The notes beneath the pieces are model-generated. The model saw nothing but the letters and a program-made list of their open reading frames with translations. It was not told where the DNA came from and ran no database searches. A DNA stretch of 64,000 nucleotides from Acorus gramineus (taxonomy: Eukaryota > Streptophyta > Magnoliopsida > Acorales > Acoraceae): contig JAUJYN010000102.1 of the NCBI GenBank assembly GCA_030737835.1, positions 52,593 through 116,592 of the forward strand. The letters run 5' to 3'. Positions 54,140 through 64,000 of the stretch are shown here, in pieces. Position 1 is the stretch's first letter. Each line of letters opens with the position of its first letter. The translations under genes were made by a program, and so were the position numbers.

Positions 54140-55720
54140 GAGCATCTTCAATGGACATGTTAACTCACTAGTTAGTGTCAGATTTTTAGAAAACATCCAA
54201 TGGAAGTGTTAAGGGCAAGCTAAATGTGGGTCCCGCTTGTCATATGTTAAAGGAAGTGTTAACTGTGGCTAGTGCTTTAGCCAACCAAATGTGGCCCCTA
54301 CCATTTAAAAGATTAAAAAAAATATTATTTTGGATGGGTATATGTTAGATATTCAAAAGAACATATTTTTATATGCTTTTAAGAGTTGTTTTGGAACATT
54401 TCCCTATGTAATTATTCATATATACATGCATATTAGGAAAGTTTCTATTATTTATATTCAAAGCATATTTTGCACAAATTGACAATATTTATACAATTAA
54501 TATGCATTATCATATTTTTCATATAGAGCCATATTTTAAAATTCAGAAATCTAAATTTGGCAGTATTTAAATTTGGCAGGTTATAAATTGGAGAAGGAAT
54601 TAGCATTCAAAGCTTCATCAAAACTTCTAAAAATGATCCACCAAATCAATAAAATCTTCAATCAAATCAGCTTTGACATCTCCAACAAATCAACAAGATC
54701 TCTAATAGATTTTGCAATTATATCTCCAACATATTTTGTAAATCAGCATTAACAACTCAAGCAAATCAGCATTTACAACTAATTCAACCCTCAAAACCCC
54801 TATAAAAAGGGCATTCAGCCAAGGAGGCATCTCTGCATTCAGCCAAGGAGAAATTTATTTTCAGTTTTTGTTATTTCTTTTCTGTTTTTAGTTTTTGTTT
54901 TTATTTCTTTAGTATTAGAGACAGATTCTCTTGTGTTTTTAATAAAGTGCATTATTATTTTATGGAATATTTTTATTTTTATTCTAGAATTTCATCAACC
55001 ATGGTAGGCTAGAAAATCCTTCCATCAAGGAGAGGATTCCACCCCATGAGATTGAGTGATTGATTATTTTCTTTGTGCATTGATGTTTTCTGATTTGTTC
55101 TTCATGTTTATATAGTTTCTTCAACTCAGATTTCTTTTGATTATGGGTATTTTTAGATCTTCCGTCGTTCTACTTAGATGGGATACGGTTGATGCTTTAT
55201 AAACCCTATTTTTAAATCGAGTAGAAGTGAACTGCTTTTGAAATATTCTGTTTTCATTGAATGCAAAAGAAAGAATTATCACGATATTCGTGGGGTGGAT
55301 TTCCAATCCTTGATGGTCTTTTTTTAATTTCAACCTAAGCTTTTCAAATAGTTTTCTTAAATCAATAATTTGTTTTTAAACCTTTTTGCCAAATATTGAT
55401 AATCTTGTACTTTTATCCGTTTGCTTCAATAGCCTCCCTGTGGATTCGACCCCTTGCTACCACTTTCTACCTAGGTAAGGGTTTTATATTTTTGTTGGCA
55501 AAGACAAGATTTTAACGACAATCAAGCCACCAACAGTATACAGGTTTGAGTGGGTGGAGAGGTGGGCCCACTATTATTTTGGCTAGTTATTTAGCTAGTC
55601 CATTGAAGTAACAACAACCAACTAAATAATAATGTAGTAAATGAGTGTCTAGTTGAGGGATAAAGTGCTGACATGGCACTTTAACATCTTGATTAACTAA
55701 CATGTCCATTGGAGATGCTC
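54140..55720. mobile_element. PIF/Harbinger-like element with TTA duplication and nested insertion
   Basis: The left end GAGCATCTTCAATGGACATG and the reverse complement of the right end, GAGCATCTCCAATGGACATG, are near-perfect inverted repeats, flanked by TTA at 54,137-54,139 and 55,721-55,723. The matching outer parts are ~180 bp on each side. About 54,330-55,545 is foreign: it contains CTATAAAAAGGGCATTCAGC, a 22-bp duplication of GCATTCAGCCAAGGAG, AATAAAGTGC, and CCCTGTGGATTCGACCCCTT, which look like an LTR and leader region of a retrotransposon. Confidence 0.78.
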
Positions 55721-55808
55721 TTATGCAATTCCATTTGCAATCCACACATCGTTTTTATTTCTTAAAAACACAATATACTCTTTCATTGAAGTACATATTA
55801 TTGTATTG

Positions 55809-56188
55809 ATGTAGGATAGATTATCTAAATAACCATTATTTATTAGTTAGGATTAGATTTTGAATTTTAAATGATTTATTCAGTTTTAGATTTGAATAAG
55901 TTTGTTAGATCTTTTTAATTTTTAGGTTTTGTTTCAAATTTTTTTAGTTAAGATTTTGTTATCTAGTTGTGGTGTATATATAAAGGTGCCATCATCATTG
56001 TAAGATAGATTATTTAGAATTAATAAAATTTATCTTATTTTATTTTTCCTTGTGTTTTCAAGGACTCCTTGTTGATTCAATGATTTATCTAGAAGATGAA
56101 GTGATCTTCTTCTTCCTTGTGGATTTAAAGGTCTTCTTCTAAAAGAAAAACGTCGATTTTCTTCTTCCCCGCCACTGCCGCCACATCA
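55809..56188 (+). mobile_element. Solo-LTR-like remnant related to the TR-GAG LTR type
   Basis: It starts TGATGTAGGATAG, as the TR-GAG LTR starts TGATGTAGGACAG. The same architecture follows: GTATATATAAAGGTGCCATC (promoter), AATAAAATTTATC, CCTTGTGTTTTCAAGGA and CTTCCTTGTGGATT. It ends CCGCCACATCA. No primer-binding site follows and no clear target duplication is seen. Confidence 0.55.
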
Positions 56189-56307
56189 GTTGTTATCCAA
56201 ATAACCATCATATATGAAATGAAGTATATACTGAGATACAATGATACATTTTTTTTAAAAAAAAGAAATATTTTTTTTTTAATTTCATATACGATGATAG
56301 TATATAG

Positions 56308-57012
56308 TGGCCGTGTTTGTTGCAGCTTAAATTTACAGATTATAGATTATAACTTATAGATTATAAATTATAACTTTTCTGATAAGTTGTAAACATGTTT
56401 GTTATAACTATTTAAAAACAATAAATAAGCAGCAGTAGATGTTTGTTTAATAAGTTGTAAAATAGCTTTTTGCTGTACAATTGTAAAAAATAACCCTCCA
56501 CTATAGAAGTAAAAATTGATTTATGTTTGATTAAATAAGTTGATTTTTACATATAAAATTAATTTTATAAATATTTAAAAGAAAATTAAATTAACATAAA
56601 TAATATTTCAAAATCACTACATTGTTTTTCAAATATTATATTCTAGAATTTTAATAAATTGAGTGACAAATGGAATTACAAAAAAATTTGATAATGTATA
56701 TTTTGTAATAGTGAAAAAAATAAGAAGATGAAATATGGTTTGGTGATTTTTGGTGTAATAGGAAAAAAATAGATACACATGTTATTGGTAAAAAAAGATT
56801 AAAGGCATGAGTGTCCAAAATAAAAAAATTTAATGTCTTTTATAAGCTATAATATCAAAATCATCATTTTCCTAACTTAGAGATTATGATTTTTTTAAGT
56901 TGTTCTAAGTTAAATAAGTTCTAAAAAGTTTAAACAAACATCCAATAGCTGTTTATTTTAAGATAAAAACTATAATCTGCAATTTATAAGTTTTAACAAA
57001 CATGTACAGTGT
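56308..57012. mobile_element. ~700-bp MITE, hAT-like, with GTTTGTT ends
   Basis: The left end CGTGTTTGTTGCAGCTTAAA and the reverse complement of the right end, ACATGTTTGTTAAAACTTATA, both lead into CAGATTATAG. Internal TTATAACTTATAGATTATAA repeats and GTTTAAACAAACATCC support a small non-autonomous element. The interior is AT-rich and noncoding. Confidence 0.6.
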
Positions 57013-60000
57013 ATGAGGCTGTAAAATAGACTGACTGTATGAGCGCTCGACTGGTGAGTGGTTAATTTAGTTGGTGAAACTGCCGAAGGCATTGATTTTG
57101 TCACATTCCGGCCTGCAACCGACCCTATTTATTACCATTTATGTAGTTTAGAGTCATCATGCCTTACCACCTCTGACTAGGAAGTAAGAAGAAATAATTG
57201 AATCACATCCAACAATATGAAATCGTCTCAACAATAAATTAATGTCATACTTTTATTTCAATATGATCTCATCATCAAAATTATCGTGGAAGGCGGCCAA
57301 CCCAGAAATATTAATGTAAAATGTAAAGGCAACAAAAGCATGTTCCAATAAGGGACTCGCAGATTATCATATCCCTTTCACTGAAGTTTGCAGTGAAAGT
57401 TTCCTTGTTTCAGTTAGTATTTCCAGTTGCTTGAATCTGTGACCAACCCCCACTCATAATCCTACTACAAGTCAACTCATACTTTTCTGATAATGATATG
57501 GATTAGAAATTCATTGTAATCAAATCTTAAAATTTTAAGCATTAGCCTTGATACACTCAATTCTGTTTTGTATATGGTTGTTACATTATTAATGAAGTGT
57601 ATAAAATCATCTAACGTATTATAATCTACTATATCGATATATATTAAAAAAAAATGATAATATATTATTCAATTCATGAGTATATATTTATTAAAAAAAT
57701 ATTTTATGAGCCATGCATACACGTAAAAAAAAAAAAACAAAATCAAAACGCTTGTAAGTTGTATATAGGCCTGTATTTATGTAAATATGGTTAAACATAA
57801 CATTTTCCTATATTATATATTAATAGGAAAAACTTAACCCATTTTCCTATTGCAAACATGGAGTTTGGAAGATGTTGAGGCTACATGTATAACCTACATT
57901 TGTTAGAAAATGATTAAAAAAATCTCTTAAACATAATATATATATCAAAATAATTCGTTTTAAAGAACTCTACCAAAAATGGTTTTTATCTAATAAATTT
58001 ATATCATTAAAAAAATGAAAAAAACCATCCTCTCATGTAACACTTAAATTATCTTTTATCACTGATTGAGATGTTTTACACCCTCCTCTTAACCCAAAAA
58101 ATTTCAACAATTAAAAAAATATTATTTGACAAGGGACTTTAATTATGGTGTTTAATAGATCAAATACTAAAACAATGTGTGATATATGATTGAAATACAT
58201 AATTATCACAGTAAAAATTACTGGTTTCACTTCAACACGCATCAAAAAAGTGGTTTCTTTTAAAAAGGTACCTCAGTCCTTTCCAGGCAATTTATAAGTA
58301 GGCAATTGATATTGAACTTTATGAATAGAAACCAAGAAAAAAAAAAAAAACTTTATGAATACATATAGAAAGATAAACCATAGAACATTATCATTGATAA
58401 CTGCATATTAATCACAATACAACCTGCTATTTATTATTAAAAAAATATGTATTAAACCCCACTTCTTGCAGTTCCACCAAAATAGTGTCAGGTGAACTAC
58501 CCCAGTATCCATAGTTTAAAAATAAACAAATTTTTCCTAACACAGTGATAGTGAATGAAAAGGGCCCTCCATACACCTGGCTTAAAAGAGACAAATTTAT
58601 TAAAGAAAAAGTAATGGAAGGGCTGTGGTCAGATATATACATATATCGATCCATATTGCGTGAGATGGATGAGATACTGAAATTGTATTTGCATGTTTCA
58701 CCTCTGTTTCAATCGAAAATTTTGAGGACAAAAGGATATACTTGGACTTCATATGCACTCCTTCAAACACAAGTTCATTGGCTCTGTCTTTCAGTGACGG
58801 AAAAAGCTTATGTGGAAATGGTGGGGACAGGCTTTTTACTTTTCTAATAAGTGGTTGTCCTCTTCGACAAGGTTAGAATCATGTCTTGTTTTTATCTCCA
58901 AAACATTTTTTTTCACAGTTGCACTCGAGTGTAAAGATACAATCATGCATTGCTTAATTAATTTTATAGGTAAGGTGGTGGGCTGCAATAAAACAAGCAT
59001 TTGTCATTAATGTCATTCGCAATTAGGTCCAACAGAAAACATATTTCTACATAAGAGACCAATTATAGAATGGGGGCGGATATTTTAACCCCGTTTTCTT
59101 TCAATCCCACCCATTTAGATGATTAACCACCTCCACCTTGTTTTTTTTTTTTTTTCCTTTTATTTTGGGGTGAGATACACTCATTCTTTCATAATGAGAG
59201 TGTCAAACATCCAAGAGTTGATATCAGTTAAAACGGGGTGGAATAAATAAGGGTGGATTTTGCATTGTTTTAGAAAATATAACAATATGTTTTTTATGTT
59301 CCCAAAGACCATAACACAATGGTTAAGGGTAGCGTTGACTTACCTACCTGTTTGTTAACGATTATTCAATTTTTTTTTTCATGTGACCGGGGCAAACAAG
59401 TTTGACCATAAATTCGACCACGGGAGTTCCTTCGATTCCAAAAATAAAAATAAAAATGTGTGAATTTTTTTTTGAAACGGGGTGGGTATATAGCCCGTGT
59501 TAGAATGGACTATTGAAAACAATGGCTTATATGTGTCCAAAATTTCAATTCAACATATTTTATATTTACTAAAATACCTTCTTTGGCTATCATCTCTTAA
59601 AAAAGTAAATTTTGTTAAAAAAACAACTTATTTAATGGAGAGAAACATGGGACCAGTGGAGGTAGCTATCATCTCTCAATTTTTTTTTAATCAAATGATG
59701 TGGTTTGGTTTGAGAAAAACTTTGACGAATTTTAATTAGAGAAAACTTATTAGAAGTTAATTTCAGTTGTTAACTAAATCATTTGACTTTGATATTTATG
59801 AGAGTAGTATATACTATTCTATTTTTAGTTTTTTAACCGTGTTTGATTCACAATGTGCTTATTCCGACATAAAATTGTTATACAGTGGATGGGACTACTT
59901 GTTGAATTTTTTTTTATCTGTTTAGATAAACTCTTTAATTTTAGTCGTTCTTGTTATCAATATCCACTTTTCACCATTTATTAGATTTTATATAAATTCT

Positions 60001-60040
60001 ATTTTAATAACATTAATATGATATGTTGTTTGCATTTATA
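57013..60040. other. Intergenic AT-rich DNA
   Basis: No convincing gene. Short open frames around 58,545-58,850 and 59,497-59,739 show no motif. 59,310-59,455 has an A-box-like ACACAATGGTTAAGGG and a degenerate TTCGACCACGGG followed by AAATAAAAATAAAAA, perhaps a decayed SINE. Poly-T runs occur at 59,140-59,155 and 60,587-60,599. Confidence 0.4.
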
Positions 60041-60049
60041 ATTCTAGTA

Positions 60050-60256
60050 GAACCACATAACCTAATTTACAAATTTGGTTCAGTTCGATCCGATGTGAAT
60101 TGACTAAACAAATTGAGTTCAATTTACTAGTTTAATAATGTGCGTTCAAATTCGGTTTGGTTCGAGTTTGAGTTGGATTTATTAGTGATAATTCACTTTT
60201 CAGTTCAATTTAATTTAACACAAAACTGAACTAATCCAATCAAATTACACCTCTAG
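60050..60256. mobile_element. hAT-type terminal fragment (TTCGGTTTGGTTCGAG-rich)
   Basis: TTGGTTCAGTTCGATCCG, ATTCGGTTTGGTTCGAG and CAGTTCAATTTAATTTAAC precede CAAATTACACCTCTAGTC; on the minus strand this starts TAGAGGTGTAATTTG, a typical hAT end. The partner end is not seen. Confidence 0.4.
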
Positions 60257-60959
60257 TCGCTGGTCATCAACCTCATTAGACGACGTGAACTTATCTTCGT
60301 GCACGTTCACTGGTGGATCCGAGGATGAGAAGAGACATGCAAGTTTGATGTGGAACAAGGAGAGTGCAACTTTCAGCTGTTAGTCAAAGCACCCATAAAC
60401 AAAACTTAAGAAAGTATTGTTAGGGACTTGAAAAATATGAGAAAAATATTTAGGGTATGTTTGGTAACCCTAATTTATAAGGACAATTGCTCGTTTCTAG
60501 GAATCCAATTTTAGTAGAGAATGAATATGAGAAAAGAAAAAAATTTATCTAAAATATCAAGGAATGAAAGTAGGTACAGAGAATTTTTTTTTTTTTTTGG
60601 CTGTTCCAATGAGAGTGAGAATCAACACTCCTTAATATTAATTTCCCTATGAAATTTTGAAATCGATATGGTGGACTATCCACATCAGCCGATAGTAACA
60701 TCAATACCCAACAAACACGACAGGTCCAAGTTCATAAGCTCGAGTCCATCTTACAAGTTGTTAGGAACGAATAAAAAGAGTCCCCCACAATCCAACTCCC
60801 ACAGATTCCAATTTTTAGAAAGAGTGATCACAAAGCCAGCCTTGTTTTGGGTGTCTGCAAAACCTGTACATTTCCACAGTGGGTCCCATCTCCCCACCAC
60901 CCCCTCTCACATGATCTTTGTGATTATTGGGTCCACTCTCAAAAAAACCCAAACAGCTG

Positions 60960-61181
60960 TTTTTCTTCCACCCCCCCCCCTCCCCTCACCTCTCCAAGAT
61001 CTGGTTTTCTTCCCACTTCCAAATCACTCTCTGATCTCATCCATTCCTTCTATTTGTAAGTTCTTTCTCTGATCTGATCTTTAATTCTATTCAATATGTT
61101 CCTGATCTGGTAATACTTACTAATTTTTGTTTTTGTTTGCTTGGTTTGGAAGGGTCAGCTGAGTAATGATTTGAGGGGAAG
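60960..61181 (+). promoter_or_regulatory. 5' leader of the IQD gene with probable leader intron
   Basis: A C-rich CCACCCCCCCCCCTCCCC run (60,968-60,986) and CT-rich sequence lead to TATTTGTAAGTTC, a good donor at 61,056. A TTTGGAAG or GTCAG acceptor follows near 61,152-61,158, 24-30 bp before the start codon. Leader introns are common in this family; the boundaries are inferred. Confidence 0.45.
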
Positions 61182-61607
61182 ATGGGGAAGAAAGGGAACT
61201 GGTTCGGCGCGGTGAAGAGGGTGTTCAGCCCCGAATCGAAGGAGAAGAAAGAACAGGGAAACCACAGGTCGAAGAAGAAATGGGGGTTCGGGAAATCAAG
61301 ATCCGCAGATCCCTCTTCGTCTTCGTTGGGAACATCGTCGGCGGGGCCACCGGCTTCAGAAAAGCCGCCAACGCCAGCTCCTCCTCCACCGAACGAGCAG
61401 GTGAAGATCACGGATGTGGAGAATGAGCAGAGCAAGCATGCCTACTCTGTGGCTATTGCCACCGCCGTCGCCGCAGAGGCGGCTGTGGCTGCTGCACAGG
61501 CGGCCGCGGAGGTTGTTCGTCTCACCACGCCTACGTCGCGGTACTCCGGGAAGTCGAGCGAGGATATTGCTGCCATCAAGATCCAGACCGCGTTCCGTGG
61601 GTACTTG
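61182..61607 (+). CDS. IQD (IQ67-domain) protein, coding exon 1
   Basis: IQD proteins bind calmodulin and microtubules and act as scaffolds in calcium signalling. This exon codes for 142 residues: [20 protein letters not shown], a typical basic IQD N-terminus, then a Lys-rich stretch ([15 protein letters not shown]), a Ser/Pro linker, an Ala-rich helix ([20 protein letters not shown]), and [19 protein letters not shown], the first half of the first IQ motif. It ends in phase 0 at a GTATAA donor (61,608) exactly where IQD genes keep their conserved intron inside the IQ motif. The start ATG has a purine at -3 (GGAAGATGG). The gene continues in exon 2 and beyond the window. Confidence 0.93.
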
Positions 61608-61652
61608 GTATAATTATCAAAATCTAATGGAACTCTCTTTCAGTATTTCTTA

Positions 61653-61884
61653 GAGTGTCTCCAATCTTATACCCAAATTTAAATTTGAGTAAAAATCAAA
61701 TTTTTATCTAAAAATCGAGGGAGACTCAAACCTTTTGTAGGAAATAATTGGGAGCAGATGGGAATTTTTTAATAGATTTTGAGTAAAACACAAAGTGATG
61801 GTGGGAGACATTCCATATCAAATGAAACTTTTATTCAAATTTTTAGTGAAATTTAGGTATTTGGTTGAGTAAGGGTTGAAGATG
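61653..61884. mobile_element. Small MITE in the first IQD intron
   Basis: The left side GAGTGTCTCCAATCTTATAC and the reverse complement of the right side, GGCCATCTTCAACCCTTACT, lead into matching CCCAAAT / ACCAAAT and AAATTT segments. The type resembles the GAGCATCTCCAATGG MITEs in this window. TTA lies before the left end (61,650-61,652) but is not matched at the right. Confidence 0.4.
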
Positions 61885-62813
61885 GCCGATGTGGGTTGTA
61901 AATTCTTATTTAGTGACTGACTGGATCCTTTCCTATTTTTCGGATGATAATTATTGGCTTCTTTTATGTCTGTTTTCATGAGGCCAATATTGGAAATTAA
62001 ACTTCATTTTTGTTGATATTGGTCACTGAAAATAGTAGGCACTTATATGTCAAGGTTTGTCAAACTATAAAAGAGTCTCCTTTTATGAATCCAGCCGAAC
62101 ATAGAATGATTGGTACTCTCAAGGCAATTTTCCAATTGGTGGGTTGCCTGGAAAGTGGGGAGTAGATTTGAAGTTTGGAATATGGAGGTCGTTAATCGAG
62201 TTCTCATCACTAGTTGTTTATCGTTGATCCGTTTATCAATTGCAGGAAACTTATGATTTCTTTCCACTCTCGTTCATGTTTGCTCTTTGGACTATGGGTT
62301 CTCTCCTGCTCTAATGATTTTCCATTGTAAATTATGGACAACCCTTTTCCCCACTCTAATTCCTTTTTCTTTAATACTTTCCCTATTTCTTTCTCATGCT
62401 CTTGGCAATCAATCTCCATTTGGTGCCCAGATCATGGGCTAAAACTGCTGCACTCTGTGTGAGGGTATATCTTGACCTTTCCTCTATAATTTCAATGCAT
62501 ATCATAATTCAGTGAATGCTCCTTTTTTTCATCTTGAACTTTGTGATAGAGGTGTGTCGGATACTAGGATTTTAACTTCTTTTTTTTTTATACAAAAAAT
62601 TACATTTTTAATGAACGAGATCTTATTTTTATGTTTTTAAAAATAGAGAAAGTAACTTTTCTGATGAAGTTAACTGAAACATATTCAGTATCACATTGGT
62701 TTCACATTTGAAGCATTGTTAGTCTGATAAAATCTGTAGGATTCATCAAAAGCTGTGTGCTATCTGAGTTTTGGTTGGTTTTACTTATTCCTTTCTTTTC
62801 TCTAATTTTTAAG

Positions 62814-63041
62814 GCAAGGAGAGCACTGCGGGCACTTAGAGGACTTGTTAGGCTGAAAGCACTGATAGATGGTCAAAGTGTTAAACGTCAGGCAACTACC
62901 ACATTACGTTGCATGCAGACTCTGGCTAGAGTGCAGTCTCAAATTCGCTCGAGGAGGATCAGAATGACTGAAGAAAATCTGGCTCTTCAGCGCCAACTGC
63001 AACTCAAATGTGAACGGGAGCGTGAAAACTTGAGAGCTTCT
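62814..63041 (+). CDS. IQD protein, coding exon 2 (gene continues past the right edge)
   Basis: After a TTTTTAAG acceptor this exon adds 76 residues: ARRALRALRGLVRLKALIDG completes the first IQ motif ([12 protein letters not shown] across the junction). SVKRQATTTLRCMQTLARVQ and SQIRSRRIRMTEENLALQRQ hold the remaining IQ-like repeats and the basic hydrophobic helices that bind calmodulin. It ends in phase 0 at GTAAGT (63,042). The IQ67 region is complete and intact. The remaining exons, coding the SKEQ and ALAYA-type regions and the C-terminal DUF4005, were not found before 64,000 and must lie outside. Confidence 0.93.
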
Positions 63042-64000
63042 GTAAGTTGTCTTTTATATCATTATACATGTGTTCCTAAAATATATTATGTTTTCCCTAG
63101 AGGTTATGGAGGTATCATAGTCTGGTTTCTTATTCTTTGCATTGCATTTTGCATTCCTTTTCTTTTTGGATGATATTGTGGTGAAATTATTCATGCCACC
63201 CAGAGAAGTAACAATATTTATAGAGTAATTTTGACATGAAAGAACATTTTTATTAACATTTAATCTCAATATTTATATGCAGGTAATGTCACAACATTTC
63301 ACTAAAGAACCTCAACATTCACAATTATATATATGAATGACTTATGAATAATAATTACTGGACCTGTTGAATGTTCTCATTCAAATAATGATTTAGAGTG
63401 TCCAAACTTCAAGGTGATGTTCATTAACCGAAAATATATATTTTATAAACTTTAAATCATATTCATTGGTTAAATTGTACTCTTATGACCATATCAAGCG
63501 TTTGATTAAGCAAATCTCCTTTGTAGCTTTAGTTTGCTGGTACAGGTATGTGTGTTACCAATATGCAATACATAACCCTCTAAGGTAATTTATTTAACCT
63601 TTTTAATGAGCCATCTTCCAAAGTGATTGGCTGCTGCAATTCTCATATATTTGCAACCATTCAACATTCTTTTCTCCCTCTCTCTAAGATAATCATTCTT
63701 GTCTCTTATTAATGTGTTCTTCTAGTGGATTCTAACTCTCATTTGTTGCTGGGATTGGGGGTCTTAAAAATTTATAGTTATAAAGAATTCTTATTGGGGT
63801 GCTATTAGGTATGTAATTAAATATATGAGAGGGTTTTATGGACCAGAGGACATGTAGAATCTTCAGTTACCCTTCAACATCCTCAGTGCCAACTCGGGAC
63901 AAACTTATTTGCGCGCGTGTGTGTAGACAAACTTATAAGATTCATACATAGGTGCATGCCATGTGCACTGCTACCATTTTCGAAGGGCTTGATCAAGCTA
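63042..64000 (+). other. Start of IQD intron 2, incomplete
   Basis: AT-rich sequence without a recognisable IQD exon. A short plus-strand open run after the splice site is readthrough of the intron. 63,910-63,922 has a small (GT/GC)n run. Confidence 0.6.

Noticed and set aside
58427..58847. Open frames of 75-100 codons on both strands
   Set aside because: No motif, AT-rich codon content, no splice context; chance length for this composition.
59310..59455. A third SINE
   Set aside because: The A-box-like word is fair, but the B-box is degenerate and no flanking duplication could be found.

Overview
The window is nuclear DNA from a flowering plant. The evidence is two plant-specific host genes (an L-type lectin receptor kinase and an IQD calmodulin-target protein), plant transposon families (Mutator-like elements, MULEs, carrying plant mobile domain genes; chromovirus-type LTRs; tRNA-derived SINEs; PIF/Harbinger MITEs), a plant 5S rRNA remnant and canonical GT-AG introns in AT-rich DNA. 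The lineage cannot be fixed from sequence alone.

Layout. 1-1.9 kb: the end of a ~3.5 kb-class LTR inserted into a LINE, which is itself fused to the 3' part of a 5S rRNA. 3.1-18.3 kb: a large decayed MULE. It holds a frameshifted transposase-OTU gene on the plus strand, a convergent plant-mobile-domain (PMD) gene on the minus strand and an 88-bp tandem array between them. Further in it carries one exon of a guanylate-binding-protein gene, a complete solo LTR with 5-bp target duplications, and a SINE. 18.5-27.5 kb: AT-rich DNA, perhaps one large hAT-like element, with a ~125-bp AT satellite and a gag-only LTR element (TR-GAG type) lying against an inverted LTR of its own family. 28.4-42.6 kb: a second MULE with an intact 696-aa transposase followed on the same strand by a PMD gene, then minisatellites, gene fragments (one from pyruvate phosphate dikinase) and a second 3.5 kb solo LTR. 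42.6-44.6 kb: small transposon remnants and a MITE with TTA target duplications.

44.9-47.2 kb: an intact, intronless, GC-rich lectin receptor kinase gene. 48.9-51.1 kb: a non-autonomous MULE with ~300-bp terminal inverted repeats and a 9-bp target duplication, then a complete SINE (51.2 kb). 52-60.3 kb: MITEs, a Harbinger-like element and LTR remnants. 61.2 kb to the right edge: the first two coding exons of an IQD gene that continues beyond the window.

The two host genes look unrelated in function; one would act in signal perception at the plasma membrane and the other in calcium/calmodulin signalling at microtubules or the nucleus. The most distinctive material is the pair of MULEs that each join a transposase to a PMD gene in different arrangements, the 5S rRNA-LINE chimera, and the self-complementary words in MULE ends.
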